Below the pieces are notes generated by a model that saw nothing but the letters and a program-made list of their open reading frames with translations, did no database searches and was not told the DNA's origin. A stretch of 34,617 nt of DNA, taken from contig JAUXUI010000068.1 in assembly GCA_030681035.1 (NCBI GenBank), positions 1 through 34,617 of the forward strand, written 5' to 3'. Numbering within the stretch: position 1 is the stretch's first letter; every line of letters begins with the position of its first letter. The position numbers were made by a program, and so were the translations under genes. The DNA comes from Lysobacteraceae bacterium (GTDB lineage Bacteria > Pseudomonadota > Gammaproteobacteria > Xanthomonadales > Xanthomonadaceae). Below, one piece after another: positions 24,732 through 33,480 of this stretch.

Positions 24732-26286
24732 ACCTGCATCGCCGATACTGACCAGCGACGAGCGCCGCCTGCATCCGCTGTCGTGGCTGTTTGTGCTGCT
24801 GGCGCAACTGCGCCAGTTTGCAGTGCCATTGATCGTGCTGGTGCTGGCCGGCGGTCGTGGTGAGCGCTGGGAACTGGTCGGCGCGGTCGGCGCACTGGCG
24901 TTGCCGCTGATCGCGGTAGCGCAGTATTTCAGCTACCGCTTTCGCATCGCCGATGACGAGCTGATCATCCGCAGCGGCATTTTTCAGCGCAATCGACGGC
25001 ATATCCCGTTTCGCCGCATCCACAATGTCAGCCTGCACCAGAATCTGTTGCATCGCCTGTTCGGCGTTGCCGAAGTACACCTGGAATCGGCCGGCGGGGT
25101 CAAACCCGAGGCGCAGATGCGGGTGCTGTCGCTGGCTGACGCGCAAGCGCTGGAAGCGCTGGTACAGGGCCGTGGCAATGCGCCACAAGCGCCTGCAGCA
25201 GATGCCGCAACGCCAGCGCCGGCCACGTTGCTGTTGTCGCTGCCAACCAGCGAGTTGCTGCGTCTGGGCCTGGTCTCCAATCGCGGCATGGTGGTGGTGG
25301 CGGCAGGCATCGGCGTGCTTGCGCAGTCCGGCTCGCAGTCTTTCGGTGCTGCGCTCAAGAGCATCACGCAAAACCTGTTCGGCTGGGCCAATGGCCAGCA
25401 TCTGAGCGTGATCGGCTGGCTGCTGGCGGGCATCAGCCTGTTCATCGTGTTCGCCGCCGTGCTGCGCCTGCTGTCGATGCTGCTCGCGATCTTGCAATTC
25501 CACGGCTTCACCCTGCACCAGCAGGGCCAGCGGCTGAGCGTGGAAGCCGGCTTGCTGACCCGGATACGCGCACACACGCCGCGCCATCGCATCCAGGCGT
25601 GGACGCTGCACGAATCGTTGCTGCAACGTTGGCTGCATCGGCAAAGCCTGAGTATCGACAGCGCGGTGATCCAGGCCGCCAACAACCAACGCAGCCTGCG
25701 TGATCTGGCGCCGATCGCACCACCGCACACCGTGAATGCCTTGCTGCAACGCCTGCTGCCTGCGGCTAGCTGGCCCGACCTGGATTGGCAGCCGCTGCAT
25801 CCACGGGCGTGGCGACGGATGCTGATGATCCCCAGCGCGATGACGTTGCTGGTCAGCGCCGCACTGTGGCTGCGCTTTGGCAATGTCGCTCTGTTCGCGC
25901 TGCTGGCACTGCCGTGGTGGTGGCTGCGTGCGCGGCGTCTGGCGAAGTTCGCTGGCTATGCACTCACCGACTCGGTGATCGCCATTCGTGGTGGCTGGCC
26001 GGGCCATTACTGGCGGCTGGCCGAGATCAGCAAATTGCAGGTCATCGGCATCAGCAGCACGCCGTTTGATCGCCGCCACGCCATGGCTACCTTGTGGCTG
26101 GACACCGCCGGCGCCTCTGCGACGCAGCCACGGCTGCGGATTCGCTACCTGCCCAAGGCGCAGGCGCGCGCACTGCTGGAAACGCTCAACGCGCGGATGC
26201 AGCGCAGCGGCATTGTGGAAGCGTCATCAATGGATTCGCCCGCGCGCACTGATATCGCGGAAGATAGCGACTGCGAACCGCAATGA
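24721..26286 (+). CDS. PH-domain membrane protein, YdbT-like (multiple bPH2/DUF304)
   Basis: The 521-residue protein has two N-terminal membrane helices and then a first bPH2 domain (YRFRIADDELIIRSGIFQRNRRHIPFRRIHNVSLHQNLLHRLFG). Two further helix-plus-domain units follow: ...LLAILQFHGFTLHQQGQRLSVEAGLL and ...KFAGYALTDSVIAIRGGWPGHYW. This is the three-domain plan of YdbT. It overlaps the YdbS-like gene by 11 bases. It forms a two-gene operon of unknown biochemical role. Confidence 0.88.
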   Translation: MPSEPASPILTSDERRLHPLSWLFVLLAQLRQFAVPLIVLVLAGGRGERWELVGAVGALALPLIAVAQYFSYRFRIADDELIIRSGIFQRNRRHIPFRRIHNVSLHQNLLHRLFGVAEVHLESAGGVKPEAQMRVLSLADAQALEALVQGRGNAPQAPAADAATPAPATLLLSLPTSELLRLGLVSNRGMVVVAAGIGVLAQSGSQSFGAALKSITQNLFGWANGQHLSVIGWLLAGISLFIVFAAVLRLLSMLLAILQFHGFTLHQQGQRLSVEAGLLTRIRAHTPRHRIQAWTLHESLLQRWLHRQSLSIDSAVIQAANNQRSLRDLAPIAPPHTVNALLQRLLPAASWPDLDWQPLHPRAWRRMLMIPSAMTLLVSAALWLRFGNVALFALLALPWWWLRARRLAKFAGYALTDSVIAIRGGWPGHYWRLAEISKLQVIGISSTPFDRRHAMATLWLDTAGASATQPRLRIRYLPKAQARALLETLNARMQRSGIVEASSMDSPARTDIAEDSDCEPQ

Positions 26287-26317
26287 TGGATGACACCGCC
26301 ATGGCACCAGCCACCGC

Positions 26318-26422
26318 ATGCCGCTGAGCTGGAACGAAATCAAGGATCGCGCCCTGCGCTTCTCGCGCGAGTGGGCGCACGAGTCGTCGGAAGATGCCGA
26401 AGCTAAATCGTTCTGGGATGAG
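26318..26422 (+). pseudogene. N-terminal remnant of an MmeI-like restriction-modification enzyme
   Basis: ATG 26318 opens a frame reading MPLSWNEIKDRALRFSREWA, then HESSEDAEAKSFWDE. This is the characteristic start of MmeI-like (class I SAM-dependent DNA methyltransferase) proteins. At about 26423 family similarity stops, and this frame closes at TGA 26483-26485. The downstream sequence resumes in another frame at the methyltransferase motif FLDPACG. So an internal deletion has removed the region that in this family carries the PD-(D/E)XK nuclease and helical spacer, and has shifted the frame. Confidence 0.82.
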
Positions 26423-28790
26423 CCTCTTGCGATTCCTCGATCCGGCCTGCGGCTGCGGAAACTTTCTGGTGATTGCCTACCGTGAGCTTCGATTGCTGGA
26501 ACTGGCAGTGCTTGAACGCTTGTATGCACGTCAGGGCTCGGTGTTCAGCGGGGTCAGTGAGCACGTCGCGATCGATGTCGATCAGTTCTACGGTATCGAA
26601 ATCGAAGAGTTCCCCGCGCAAATCGCCCAAGTGGCGCTGTGGCTGATGGATCATCAGATGAACCTACGCGTGGCCGAACGTTTCGGCGAATACTTCGCAC
26701 GCCTGCCGCTGGTGAAGTCGCCGATGATCGTCCATGGCAACGCCCTGCGCATCGACTGGAATGACGTTGCACCGCGTGAACGGCTCAGTTACATCCTCGG
26801 CAATCCGCCGTTTGTCGGCGCCAAGATGATGAGCGCCGAACAGCGCGGCGATCTGCTCGCCATCGCCGGCAATCTCAAAGGCGCCGGCCTGCTCGATTTC
26901 GTATCGGCGTGGTATCTCAAGGCCGCGCAGTACATGACTGCCGGTGCGCTTGTCCCCTCGCCCACCGAGACTGGTGCGGGAAGTGTGGGTGCGTTGCAAT
27001 CGGGCCGCCACGCCAATGCCGAACCCTCACCCGGCCCTTCGGGCCACCCTCTCCCACGGGGAGAGGGAACTCCTATCCGTTGCGCGTTTGTCTCCACCAA
27101 TTCAATCACCCAGGGCGAACAGGTCGGCGTGCTCTGGGCACAGATGTTGCGCCATGGCCTGCACATCCATTTCGCGCACCGCACCTTCACCTGGAACAAC
27201 GAGGCGCGCGGCGTTGCCGCCGTACACTGCGTCATCATCGGCTTCAGTGCCGAGGACATCCGGCCCAAGCGTTTGTTCGACTACGATACCGTCAAATCCG
27301 ACCCGCACGAAGTCATCGCCGGCAACATCAACCCGTATCTTGTCGATGCTGCCGACGTGCTGCTACCCAACCGCAGCAAGCCGATTTGCGATGTGCCGCA
27401 AATCGGTATCGGCAACAAACCCATCGATGGCGGCAATTATCTGTTCAGCACGCAAGAACGTGATGCCTTCATTGCCGCCGAACCAGGAGCCGCGCCATGG
27501 TTCCGGCGCTGGCTCGGTGCTGACGAGTTCATCAACGGCTGGGAACGCTGGTGCCTGTGGCTGGGCGAGTGCCCACCCGAGGTGCTACGCCGGCTGCCAT
27601 TGGCAATGCAGCGGGTGCAGGCGGTGCGCGCATTTCGCCTCGCCAGCAAAAGCGCGCCGACGCGCAAAATCGCCGACACCCCAACCCGGTTTCATGTCGA
27701 AAACATCCCGACATCCGATTACCTCGTGGTTCCGGAAGTGTCTTCGGAACGTCGTACATTCATCCCGATCGGATTCGTTGGCCCCGAGACCCTGTGCAGC
27801 AATCTGGTCAAGATCATTCCCCACGTCACCCTCTACCACTTCGGCATCCTCAACTCGACCATGCACATGTCCTGGGTGCGCCAGACGTGCGGGCGTCTCG
27901 AAAGCCGCTATCGCTATTCCGCCGGCATCGTCTACAACAACTTCCCGTGGCCGGCGCTTTCGCTTGAACCCCTCTCCCTCCGGGAGAGGGGCAGGGGTGA
28001 GGGTGCGACCTCGCGCAATCCGCCACTGCCACAAAGCGCGCGCGCCTTCGCGCGCAGCCTGCGCCAGCAGGAGACCGACGCCGAAGCGCGCCTGTGGCAT
28101 CTGCTGCGTGCCCGGCGTCTGGGCGGGTTCAAGTTTCGCCGTCAACACCCGACCCCGCCCTACGTGATCGATTTCTACTGCGCCGAACAGCGATTGGCGG
28201 TGGAACTGGATGGCGGCCAACACGTTGATGCGACTGTGCGCGATAGCCAGCGCGATACTTTCTTGAACGCGCAAGGCATCCGTGTGCTGCGGTTCTGGAA
28301 TGATGCGGTGTTCAAGGAGACGGAGAATGTGCTGTCGGTGATTTGGGATGCGCTGCATGATGCTGCGGATGGCGAATCCGAACCCTCACCCCCAGCCCCT
28401 CTCCCGGAGGGAGAGGGGAGCAAAGCGCTGCATTCCCCTTCCCGCACCGGGCAAGGCTGGCCCGAAGGATCGAGTGAGGGTACGACCATCAAGCACCGCA
28501 ACGCCATCGAAACCGCCGCCCAGGGCGTGCTCGATGCACGCGCGCAATTCCCACACAGCACCTTGGCCGATCTATACGACCCGCTGAGCATGCCGCCGGC
28601 TTTGGTGAAGGCGCATCAAGTGCTCGACCGCGCTGTCGATGCCGCCTACCTGGCAGCGGAAAAGGCGGCTGGCCGCAAAGCACCGAAACTGGGCAGCGAC
28701 GCTGAGCGCGTGGCCTTCCTGTTCCAGCGCTATCAGGCGCTGACCTCGCTGCTGCCGGCGGCAGCCGCGTCGCGTCGCCGCAAACGCTGA
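26394..28790 (+). CDS. Truncated MmeI-like DNA methyltransferase ORF with an in-frame DUF559 insertion
   Basis: The open frame encodes 798 residues (or 790 from ATG 26418). Parts, by residue: SAM-binding motif DPACGCGNFL (16-25); catalytic motif NPPF (137-140); a repeat-derived insertion (about 186-228); the remaining methyltransferase and MmeI-type target-recognition region (about 229-521, e.g. GADEFINGWERWCLWL and STMHMSWVRQTCGRLESRY, ending VYNNFPWP); repeat-bounded DUF559 nuclease (about 543-656); repeat-derived linker; and the MmeI C-terminal region (about 703-785, GVLDARAQFP, LADLYDPLSMP). Normal family members run straight from NNFPWP into the C-terminal region. The native nuclease end is missing. 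It may be decaying or may still be translated; activity is uncertain. No good ribosome-binding site is seen. Confidence 0.8.
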   Translation: MPKLNRSGMSLLRFLDPACGCGNFLVIAYRELRLLELAVLERLYARQGSVFSGVSEHVAIDVDQFYGIEIEEFPAQIAQVALWLMDHQMNLRVAERFGEYFARLPLVKSPMIVHGNALRIDWNDVAPRERLSYILGNPPFVGAKMMSAEQRGDLLAIAGNLKGAGLLDFVSAWYLKAAQYMTAGALVPSPTETGAGSVGALQSGRHANAEPSPGPSGHPLPRGEGTPIRCAFVSTNSITQGEQVGVLWAQMLRHGLHIHFAHRTFTWNNEARGVAAVHCVIIGFSAEDIRPKRLFDYDTVKSDPHEVIAGNINPYLVDAADVLLPNRSKPICDVPQIGIGNKPIDGGNYLFSTQERDAFIAAEPGAAPWFRRWLGADEFINGWERWCLWLGECPPEVLRRLPLAMQRVQAVRAFRLASKSAPTRKIADTPTRFHVENIPTSDYLVVPEVSSERRTFIPIGFVGPETLCSNLVKIIPHVTLYHFGILNSTMHMSWVRQTCGRLESRYRYSAGIVYNNFPWPALSLEPLSLRERGRGEGATSRNPPLPQSARAFARSLRQQETDAEARLWHLLRARRLGGFKFRRQHPTPPYVIDFYCAEQRLAVELDGGQHVDATVRDSQRDTFLNAQGIRVLRFWNDAVFKETENVLSVIWDALHDAADGESEPSPPAPLPEGEGSKALHSPSRTGQGWPEGSSEGTTIKHRNAIETAAQGVLDARAQFPHSTLADLYDPLSMPPALVKAHQVLDRAVDAAYLAAEKAAGRKAPKLGSDAERVAFLFQRYQALTSLLPAAAASRRRKR
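26951..27067. repeat. In-frame repeat insertion in the MmeI-like gene
   Basis: About 40 codons of low-complexity sequence (peptide rich in P, G, S; ending GHPLPRGEG) interrupt the methyltransferase between KAAQYMTAGA and RCAFVSTNS, which adjoin in relatives. The right part (27023-27067) has ACCCTCAC followed by GGCCCTTCGGGCC and CTCTCCCACGGGGAGAGGG, two hairpins. This is the same repeat class as bounds the DUF559 cassette further on. The left part (from 26951) is more diverged. Confidence 0.75.
27969..28418. mobile_element. DUF559 nuclease cassette flanked by 36/37-bp inverted repeats
   Basis: The left repeat (27969-28004) starts CCCCTCTCCCTCCGGGAGAG and ends GGTGAGGGT. The right repeat (28382-28418) is its reverse complement except for one mismatch and one extra base, and each holds the inner palindrome CCTCTCCC..GGGAGAGG. 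Between them is a DUF559 domain of the PD-(D/E)XK nuclease superfamily: ARLWHLLRARRLGG, FKFRRQHP, YVIDFYC (Asp593), LAVELDGGQH (Glu604, Asp606), then VLRFWNDAVF. Residue numbers refer to the ORF starting at 26394. It has no own start codon and is read in frame with the host gene. No clear target-site duplication was found. Confidence 0.75.
28435..28487. repeat. Diverged repeat copy next to the DUF559 cassette
   Basis: This copy starts CCCCTTCCCGCACCGGGCAA and ends GAGTGAGGGTACGACC, in the same orientation as the left cassette repeat, which is followed by TGAGGGTGCGACC. Reverse-complemented, it resembles the ACCCTCAC...CCTTCGGGCC insertion at 27023-27067. It separates the cassette from the resumed MmeI C-terminal region. 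Confidence 0.6.
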
Positions 28791-28793
28791 CAG

Positions 28794-28817
28794 TTAAGCG
28801 TAGTCAACTACGCTTAA
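28794..28817 (+). terminator. Perfect 10-bp hairpin after the MmeI-like ORF
   Basis: TTAAGCGTAG (28794-28803), loop TCAA, CTACGCTTAA (28808-28817) starts three bases after the stop codon. No T-run follows, so it is an atypical terminator or an mRNA-end stabiliser rather than a textbook intrinsic terminator. Confidence 0.55.
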
Positions 28818-28914
28818 TGCTTTCATCGCGCGTAACATGTTTAATATCAATTTGTTGCGTTTACTGGCTGTTGTCTTCCTTTGACACGCACATCAACGGC
28901 GTGGAGAACGACGC

Positions 28915-29232
28915 ATGAACGAGATCATCATCTCGATCAGGGGTGATCAGCCCGATCAAGCCCGGGTACTCGCGCGAGCAGAGGCCAAGCGCCTGCTGCA
29001 GCGCATCGAGCGCTTTCGCTGTGTGGTGCTCGACTTTTCCGGTGTCACGTTGATTGGCCAGGGTTTCGCGGATGAGGTATTCCGGGTATTTGCCAATGCG
29101 CATCCGGCAATTGTGCTGAGTGCGGTGAACGCCGAAGAACAGGTAAAGGCGATGATCGTGCGTGCCGGCGGTCAGGTGCAAGACGATCTATTCGATTCCG
29201 GCACCACGCAAGCCACGCTTGATCTTTCCTGA
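28915..29232 (+). CDS. STAS-like domain protein (DUF4325)
   Basis: The 105-residue soluble protein has RFRCVVLDFSGVTLIGQGFADEVFRVFANAHP, the hallmark of DUF4325 STAS-like proteins, and a C-terminal EEQVKAMIVRAGG helix. STAS-like folds usually bind a partner kinase or ATPase; none is encoded alongside, so the partner is unknown. GGAG lies eight bases before ATG 28915. It is a single gene preceded by a 124-base spacer with the hairpin at 28794-28817. Family assignment is good, function unknown. Confidence 0.8.
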   Translation: MNEIIISIRGDQPDQARVLARAEAKRLLQRIERFRCVVLDFSGVTLIGQGFADEVFRVFANAHPAIVLSAVNAEEQVKAMIVRAGGQVQDDLFDSGTTQATLDLS

Positions 29233-29307
29233 AGCAACCGTCCGGCAGTTGCCCTGCGGCACGACAGGTTTGCGGCGACATCGGCCAGCGCCAGCTACAC
29301 TGCCGCC

Positions 29308-31269
29308 ATGCGCACTCTTTGTTTTTTGCTGTTTCTCGCCGCGTTGCCCGCCACGCCCGCGTATGCGCAAGGCGCAGACGCCGACATCAGCGCGCTGCGC
29401 GAAGCCTTTGCGCTGACGCAGGACGAGCCGGGCACGCGCTATGAGCGTGCGGAAAAGCGCCTGCGTGGCCATCCGTTGCACGCCTGGCTGGAATATGTCC
29501 ATCTGAGCCGTGATGCGCAGCGTCTGGATGCCGAAGACGTGTCGTCGTTTTTGCAGCGCAATGATGGCCAGCCGGTCGCCAGCCAGTTACGCAGCGACTG
29601 GCTGCGCGAGTTGGTGCGTCGTGGTGATGATGCGCAATTGCTGCGCGATTACCGACCACAAAACGACACCGCGATTGCCTGTGCCTACCTGCGTGCCAGC
29701 AGCGCAACCACCGGCAATGATGACGCGTGGAATAGCGCGGTGCGCGTGCTGTGGCTGAGCCCGAACTCACTGCCCGCCGCCTGCGATCCGCTTTGGGTAA
29801 TCGCGCAGCAACGCGGCGTAATCGATGATGCGCTGCGCTGGCAGCGGATCATGGCCGCAGCGGCGGCCGGTGAAACCGGGTTGATGCGCTTCATCGCACG
29901 CGCCCTGCCCAGCACCGATGCTGACAAGGCGCAGGCCTACGCCGCGTTTATCGCCGCGCCGGATGCCAGCGTACGCAACTGGCCAAAGGATGTGCGCAAT
30001 GCCGAGATTGCAGTGCTCGGTTTGAACCGACTGGCACGCAGCAACGCTGATGCCGCCGAAGCCCTGCTCGCAATTCTGGCCACGCCGCTGAAACTGAGTG
30101 CCGAACAAGTTGCGGCGGTGCGCTATCAACTTGCGTTGTGGACGGTGGCATCGTATTACCCCGGTGGTGCCGAGCGTCTGGCGCGGGTACCGGCGGCGGC
30201 ATTTGATGAGCGCCTGCACGAGTGGCGGGTACGCGAGGCCCTGTCCCGCAGTGATGATGTCGCTGCGCTGACGGCACTGCGGGCGATGCCCACGGCACAA
30301 AGGGCAGAATCACGTTGGCGCTATTTTGAAGCGCGTTTGCTGGAGCGTCGCGGCGATGCAGCCGCTGCCATGGCGTTGTATCAACAGGTGGCACAGGAAG
30401 CCAATTTCCACGGTTTTCTGGCCGCCGATCGGCTCGATCAGGACTATGCGCTTTGTCCGCTTGCGGTGAACACTGCCAAGCCAATGCGCGCCGCGTTGGC
30501 CGAAAACCTGGCGCTGATTCGCGCACTCACGCTGTTCAAACTCGACCGCCCGGCATGGGCCGAGCGCGAATGGCGCGCACTGCTGCCCACGCTGGATGAT
30601 GCACTGCGCATCGAGGCGATACGGCAAGCGCGCGCAGTGGGCTGGCACAACCGAATATTTGATCTGGGCAAAAATCCGGACGAGTTGCGTTACTACGGCC
30701 TGCGCTTTCCGCTGCCGTATGCCTCATTGCTGCGTGAGCAAGCCAAGCAACACGCGTTGGACCCGGCCTGGCTGGCGGCGCAAATTCGCGCTGAAAGTAC
30801 GTGGATGGGGAATGCGCGGTCAGCGGCCAATGCATTGGGCCTGATGCAACTGCTGCCGGGTACCGGTAAAGCCCTGGCACAAAAACTCGGCACCCCTTGG
30901 CGCGGCGAGCGCACCCTGCTGCAGGGTGCCACCAACATCCGGCTGGGCAGCGCGTATCTTGCGCAAATGCTCGAACGCCACCAACAACTGCCGTACGTGG
31001 CGATTGCCGCCTACAATGCCGGTGCAACGCCGGTAGCACGATGGCGTACACAGCGGCCCGATCTGGACCCGGATATCTGGATCGAGACGATTCCATACAA
31101 GGAAACCCGTGAATATGTCGCACGCGTACTGGCATTCAGCGTGATCTACGACTGGCGCATTGGAGGCCAGGCAACCCCGGTCAGTGCGCGCATGCGCGGT
31201 CTGGCCGGGCCGGAGGTTCATCACCGTCATTTTGTCTGCCCCACCGCGGCAGGGAGCACCACGCCATGA
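29308..31269 (+). CDS. slt: Soluble lytic murein transglycosylase
   Basis: The 653-residue periplasmic enzyme cleaves peptidoglycan glycan strands, forming 1,6-anhydro-MurNAc ends. It has a signal peptide (cleavage near AYAQ), a long alpha-helical superhelical N-terminal and linker region, and a C-terminal lysozyme-like domain. That domain has the catalytic Glu496 in IRAESTW, the GLMQLLPGTG motif, and IAAYNAGATPVARW. It also carries ETIPYKETREYVARVL, typical of the Slt70 family. Its stop overlaps the ATG of the epimerase-like gene by four bases. Confidence 0.95.
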   Translation: MRTLCFLLFLAALPATPAYAQGADADISALREAFALTQDEPGTRYERAEKRLRGHPLHAWLEYVHLSRDAQRLDAEDVSSFLQRNDGQPVASQLRSDWLRELVRRGDDAQLLRDYRPQNDTAIACAYLRASSATTGNDDAWNSAVRVLWLSPNSLPAACDPLWVIAQQRGVIDDALRWQRIMAAAAAGETGLMRFIARALPSTDADKAQAYAAFIAAPDASVRNWPKDVRNAEIAVLGLNRLARSNADAAEALLAILATPLKLSAEQVAAVRYQLALWTVASYYPGGAERLARVPAAAFDERLHEWRVREALSRSDDVAALTALRAMPTAQRAESRWRYFEARLLERRGDAAAAMALYQQVAQEANFHGFLAADRLDQDYALCPLAVNTAKPMRAALAENLALIRALTLFKLDRPAWAEREWRALLPTLDDALRIEAIRQARAVGWHNRIFDLGKNPDELRYYGLRFPLPYASLLREQAKQHALDPAWLAAQIRAESTWMGNARSAANALGLMQLLPGTGKALAQKLGTPWRGERTLLQGATNIRLGSAYLAQMLERHQQLPYVAIAAYNAGATPVARWRTQRPDLDPDIWIETIPYKETREYVARVLAFSVIYDWRIGGQATPVSARMRGLAGPEVHHRHFVCPTAAGSTTP

Positions 31270-32210
31270 GCAGCAAACGCATCGTTGTACTCGGCGGCAC
31301 CGGATTTGTAGGCCGCCATCTGATTTCGCGGCTGTGTGCAGAAGGTCATCAACTGACCGTGCTCAGCCGCAACCTGGATGCGCATTTGGTGCGCTTCCTG
31401 CCGCCCGGCTCGCAACGGCTGAGTTGCGATGTCTACGATGGCGCGGCACTGGCGCGCGCCTTTACTGGCGCCGATGTGGTGGTCAACCTGGTCGGCATCC
31501 TCAACGAGCCGGGCAACTCCGGGCAAGGTTTTCGGCGTGCCCATTCCGAACTGACTTACCTCGTCACCAGTGCCTGCCGCGAGGCCGGTGTAAAGCGTTT
31601 GTTGCACATGAGCGCGCTCAATGCCGGCCGTGGCCAGAGCCATTATCTGCACACCCGCGGCGAAGCCGAAACCGTGATCAAGGCCAGCCATCTGGATTGG
31701 ACCATCTTCCAGCCGTCGGTGATTTTCGGCCCCGATGATGGCCTGCTCACCCGCTTCCGCGATCTGTTGCGCTTCATCCCGGTGCTGCCGCTGGCACGCG
31801 CCGAGTGCAAGTTCGCACCGGTCTACATCAAGGACGTGGTCGAGGCATTTGCGCGCGCGCTCGACAACCCGGCCACGGTGCGTCAGGTGTATGAACTGTA
31901 TGGCCCGGAAGTGATCAGCCTGAAAAAGCTGGTGCGGCGGATTGCCCAGGTGATGGGCTGGAAGCGTCTGGTGCTGCCGCTGCCCGATTCGCTGGGCTGG
32001 GTGCAGGCAATGCTCGCCGAGTGGATTCCGGGCAAGCCGTTTTCGCGCGACAACTTTCGTTCGCTCGCCACCGATTCGGTTGGCGGCATTGACGGCCTGC
32101 ATCGGCTCGGAATCACACCGACGCCATTGAGCTCGCGCATCGAGCGCTTGCTCGGCAGTGCCGACAGCCGGCAAAAGCGGCTCGACCGCTACCGCCGCCA
32201 GCTGCAATGA
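31266..32210 (+). CDS. NAD(P)-binding epimerase-like protein (complex I NDUFA9 type)
   Basis: The 314-residue protein has a Rossmann fold starting [16 protein letters not shown] (dinucleotide loop about 10-16) and then [33 protein letters not shown] stretch follows, in which the usual YxxxK catalytic pair of SDR enzymes is altered, and then the substrate-region motif [11 protein letters not shown]. It resembles the atypical SDRs related to the mitochondrial complex I subunit NDUFA9, whose bacterial role is not known. It lies between slt and cca, 25 bases before cca. Confidence 0.88.
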   Translation: MSSKRIVVLGGTGFVGRHLISRLCAEGHQLTVLSRNLDAHLVRFLPPGSQRLSCDVYDGAALARAFTGADVVVNLVGILNEPGNSGQGFRRAHSELTYLVTSACREAGVKRLLHMSALNAGRGQSHYLHTRGEAETVIKASHLDWTIFQPSVIFGPDDGLLTRFRDLLRFIPVLPLARAECKFAPVYIKDVVEAFARALDNPATVRQVYELYGPEVISLKKLVRRIAQVMGWKRLVLPLPDSLGWVQAMLAEWIPGKPFSRDNFRSLATDSVGGIDGLHRLGITPTPLSSRIERLLGSADSRQKRLDRYRRQLQ

Positions 32211-32235
32211 CTCCCGGCCATCATCCCCATCGGCA

Positions 32236-33480
32236 ATGAAGACCTATCTGGTTGGTGGCGCAGTCCGTGATCGCCTGCTCGGCCGCCCACCCGGTGACCG
32301 CGACTGGGTGGTGGTGGGCTGCACGCCCGAACAGATGCTGGCGCAAGGCTTTCGCGCGGTGGGCCGCGATTTTCCGGTATTCCTGCATCCGCAAACACAC
32401 GAAGAACACGCACTGGCGCGCACCGAACGCAAATCCGGGCGCGGCTATCGCGGCTTCGTGGTGGATGCCGACCCAAACGTCACCCTGGAACAGGATCTGC
32501 AGCGGCGCGACTTCACCATCAATGCCATCGCCGAGGATACCGACGGCCAACTGATCGACCCGTTTGCCGGCGCTGCCGATATTGATCGGCGCCTGCTGCG
32601 CCATGTCAGCGATGCCTTTGCCGAAGACCCGGTACGCATCCTGCGCGCGGCGCGCTTCATGGCACGCTTCGCGCCGCTGGGGTTCAGCGTCGCGCCGGAA
32701 ACATTGGCGCTGATGCGCACCATGGTTGCTGCGGGTGAAGTCGATCATCTGGTGCCCGAGCGGGTGTGGCAGGAGCTCGAACGCGCGCTGCGTGAACCGC
32801 GCCCGGCCGCGTTCGTGCAAACCCTGCGTAGCTGTGGCGCGCTGGCGCGCATCGTGCCCGAAGTCGATGCGCTGTATGGCGTGCCGCAACGCCCCGAGTA
32901 TCACCCGGAAATCGACACCGGCATCCACACCGAAATGGTCTGCGACATGGCCGCGCAGCTTGCACCGGGCGACAGCGTGATTGGGCTGGCAGCGCTACTG
33001 CATGATCTGGGCAAGGCACTGACGCCGACCAACGATTTGCCTCGCCATATCGGCCATGAACACAACGGCTTGCCGGCGGTGGAAGCGGTATGTGCGCGGC
33101 TGAAAGTACCGAGCGAGCACCGCGAGCTGGCGCTGATTGCCTGCCGCGAGCACCTCAACGTGCATCGTTTCGGCGAACTGCGTGCTACCAGCGTTCACGA
33201 CCTGATCGCTCGCTGCGATGGCTTTCGCAAACCGACGCGCATCGATCAGCTCGCCAGCGTTTGCGAAGCCGACAAACGCGGCCGCCTCGGGCTTGCCAAC
33301 ACGCCCTATCCGCAAGCCGAACACCTGCGCCGAGCGCACGCGGCTGCTCTGGCCATTGACGCCCGCGCCATTGTCGCGCGCGGCATCAGCGGCCCGGCGG
33401 TGGGGGAAGCACTGCGTCGCGAGCGGATTGCCGCGATTGCGCAAGCGTGCAACGACGACGCGCCGAATGATGCTCGATGA
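32236..33480 (+). CDS. cca: Multifunctional CCA-adding enzyme with HD domain
   Basis: The enzyme adds or repairs the CCA end of tRNAs; the HD domain gives phosphodiesterase and phosphatase activity in homologues. The 414-residue protein has GGAVRD (7-12) and the catalytic DRD (Asp21, Asp23), followed by [10 protein letters not shown] and [16 protein letters not shown]. An HD domain has LLHDLGKAL (His256, Asp257). ATG 32236 is the family start; codons upstream overlap the epimerase gene without similarity. No terminator was identified after it. 33481-33700 (220 bases) holds no gene I can support and is more AT-rich than its surroundings. Confidence 0.96.
   Translation: MKTYLVGGAVRDRLLGRPPGDRDWVVVGCTPEQMLAQGFRAVGRDFPVFLHPQTHEEHALARTERKSGRGYRGFVVDADPNVTLEQDLQRRDFTINAIAEDTDGQLIDPFAGAADIDRRLLRHVSDAFAEDPVRILRAARFMARFAPLGFSVAPETLALMRTMVAAGEVDHLVPERVWQELERALREPRPAAFVQTLRSCGALARIVPEVDALYGVPQRPEYHPEIDTGIHTEMVCDMAAQLAPGDSVIGLAALLHDLGKALTPTNDLPRHIGHEHNGLPAVEAVCARLKVPSEHRELALIACREHLNVHRFGELRATSVHDLIARCDGFRKPTRIDQLASVCEADKRGRLGLANTPYPQAEHLRRAHAAALAIDARAIVARGISGPAVGEALRRERIAAIAQACNDDAPNDAR

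Noticed and set aside
24607-26079. 490-codon minus-strand open frame opposite the YdbT-like gene
   Set aside because: It is Gln/Arg/His-rich shadow translation of a real PH-domain gene, with no motif seen.
27969-28418. DUF559 region as a separate free-standing gene
   Set aside because: There is no start codon or ribosome-binding site before the domain and no stop after it; it is continuous with the host ORF, so it is listed as an inserted cassette.
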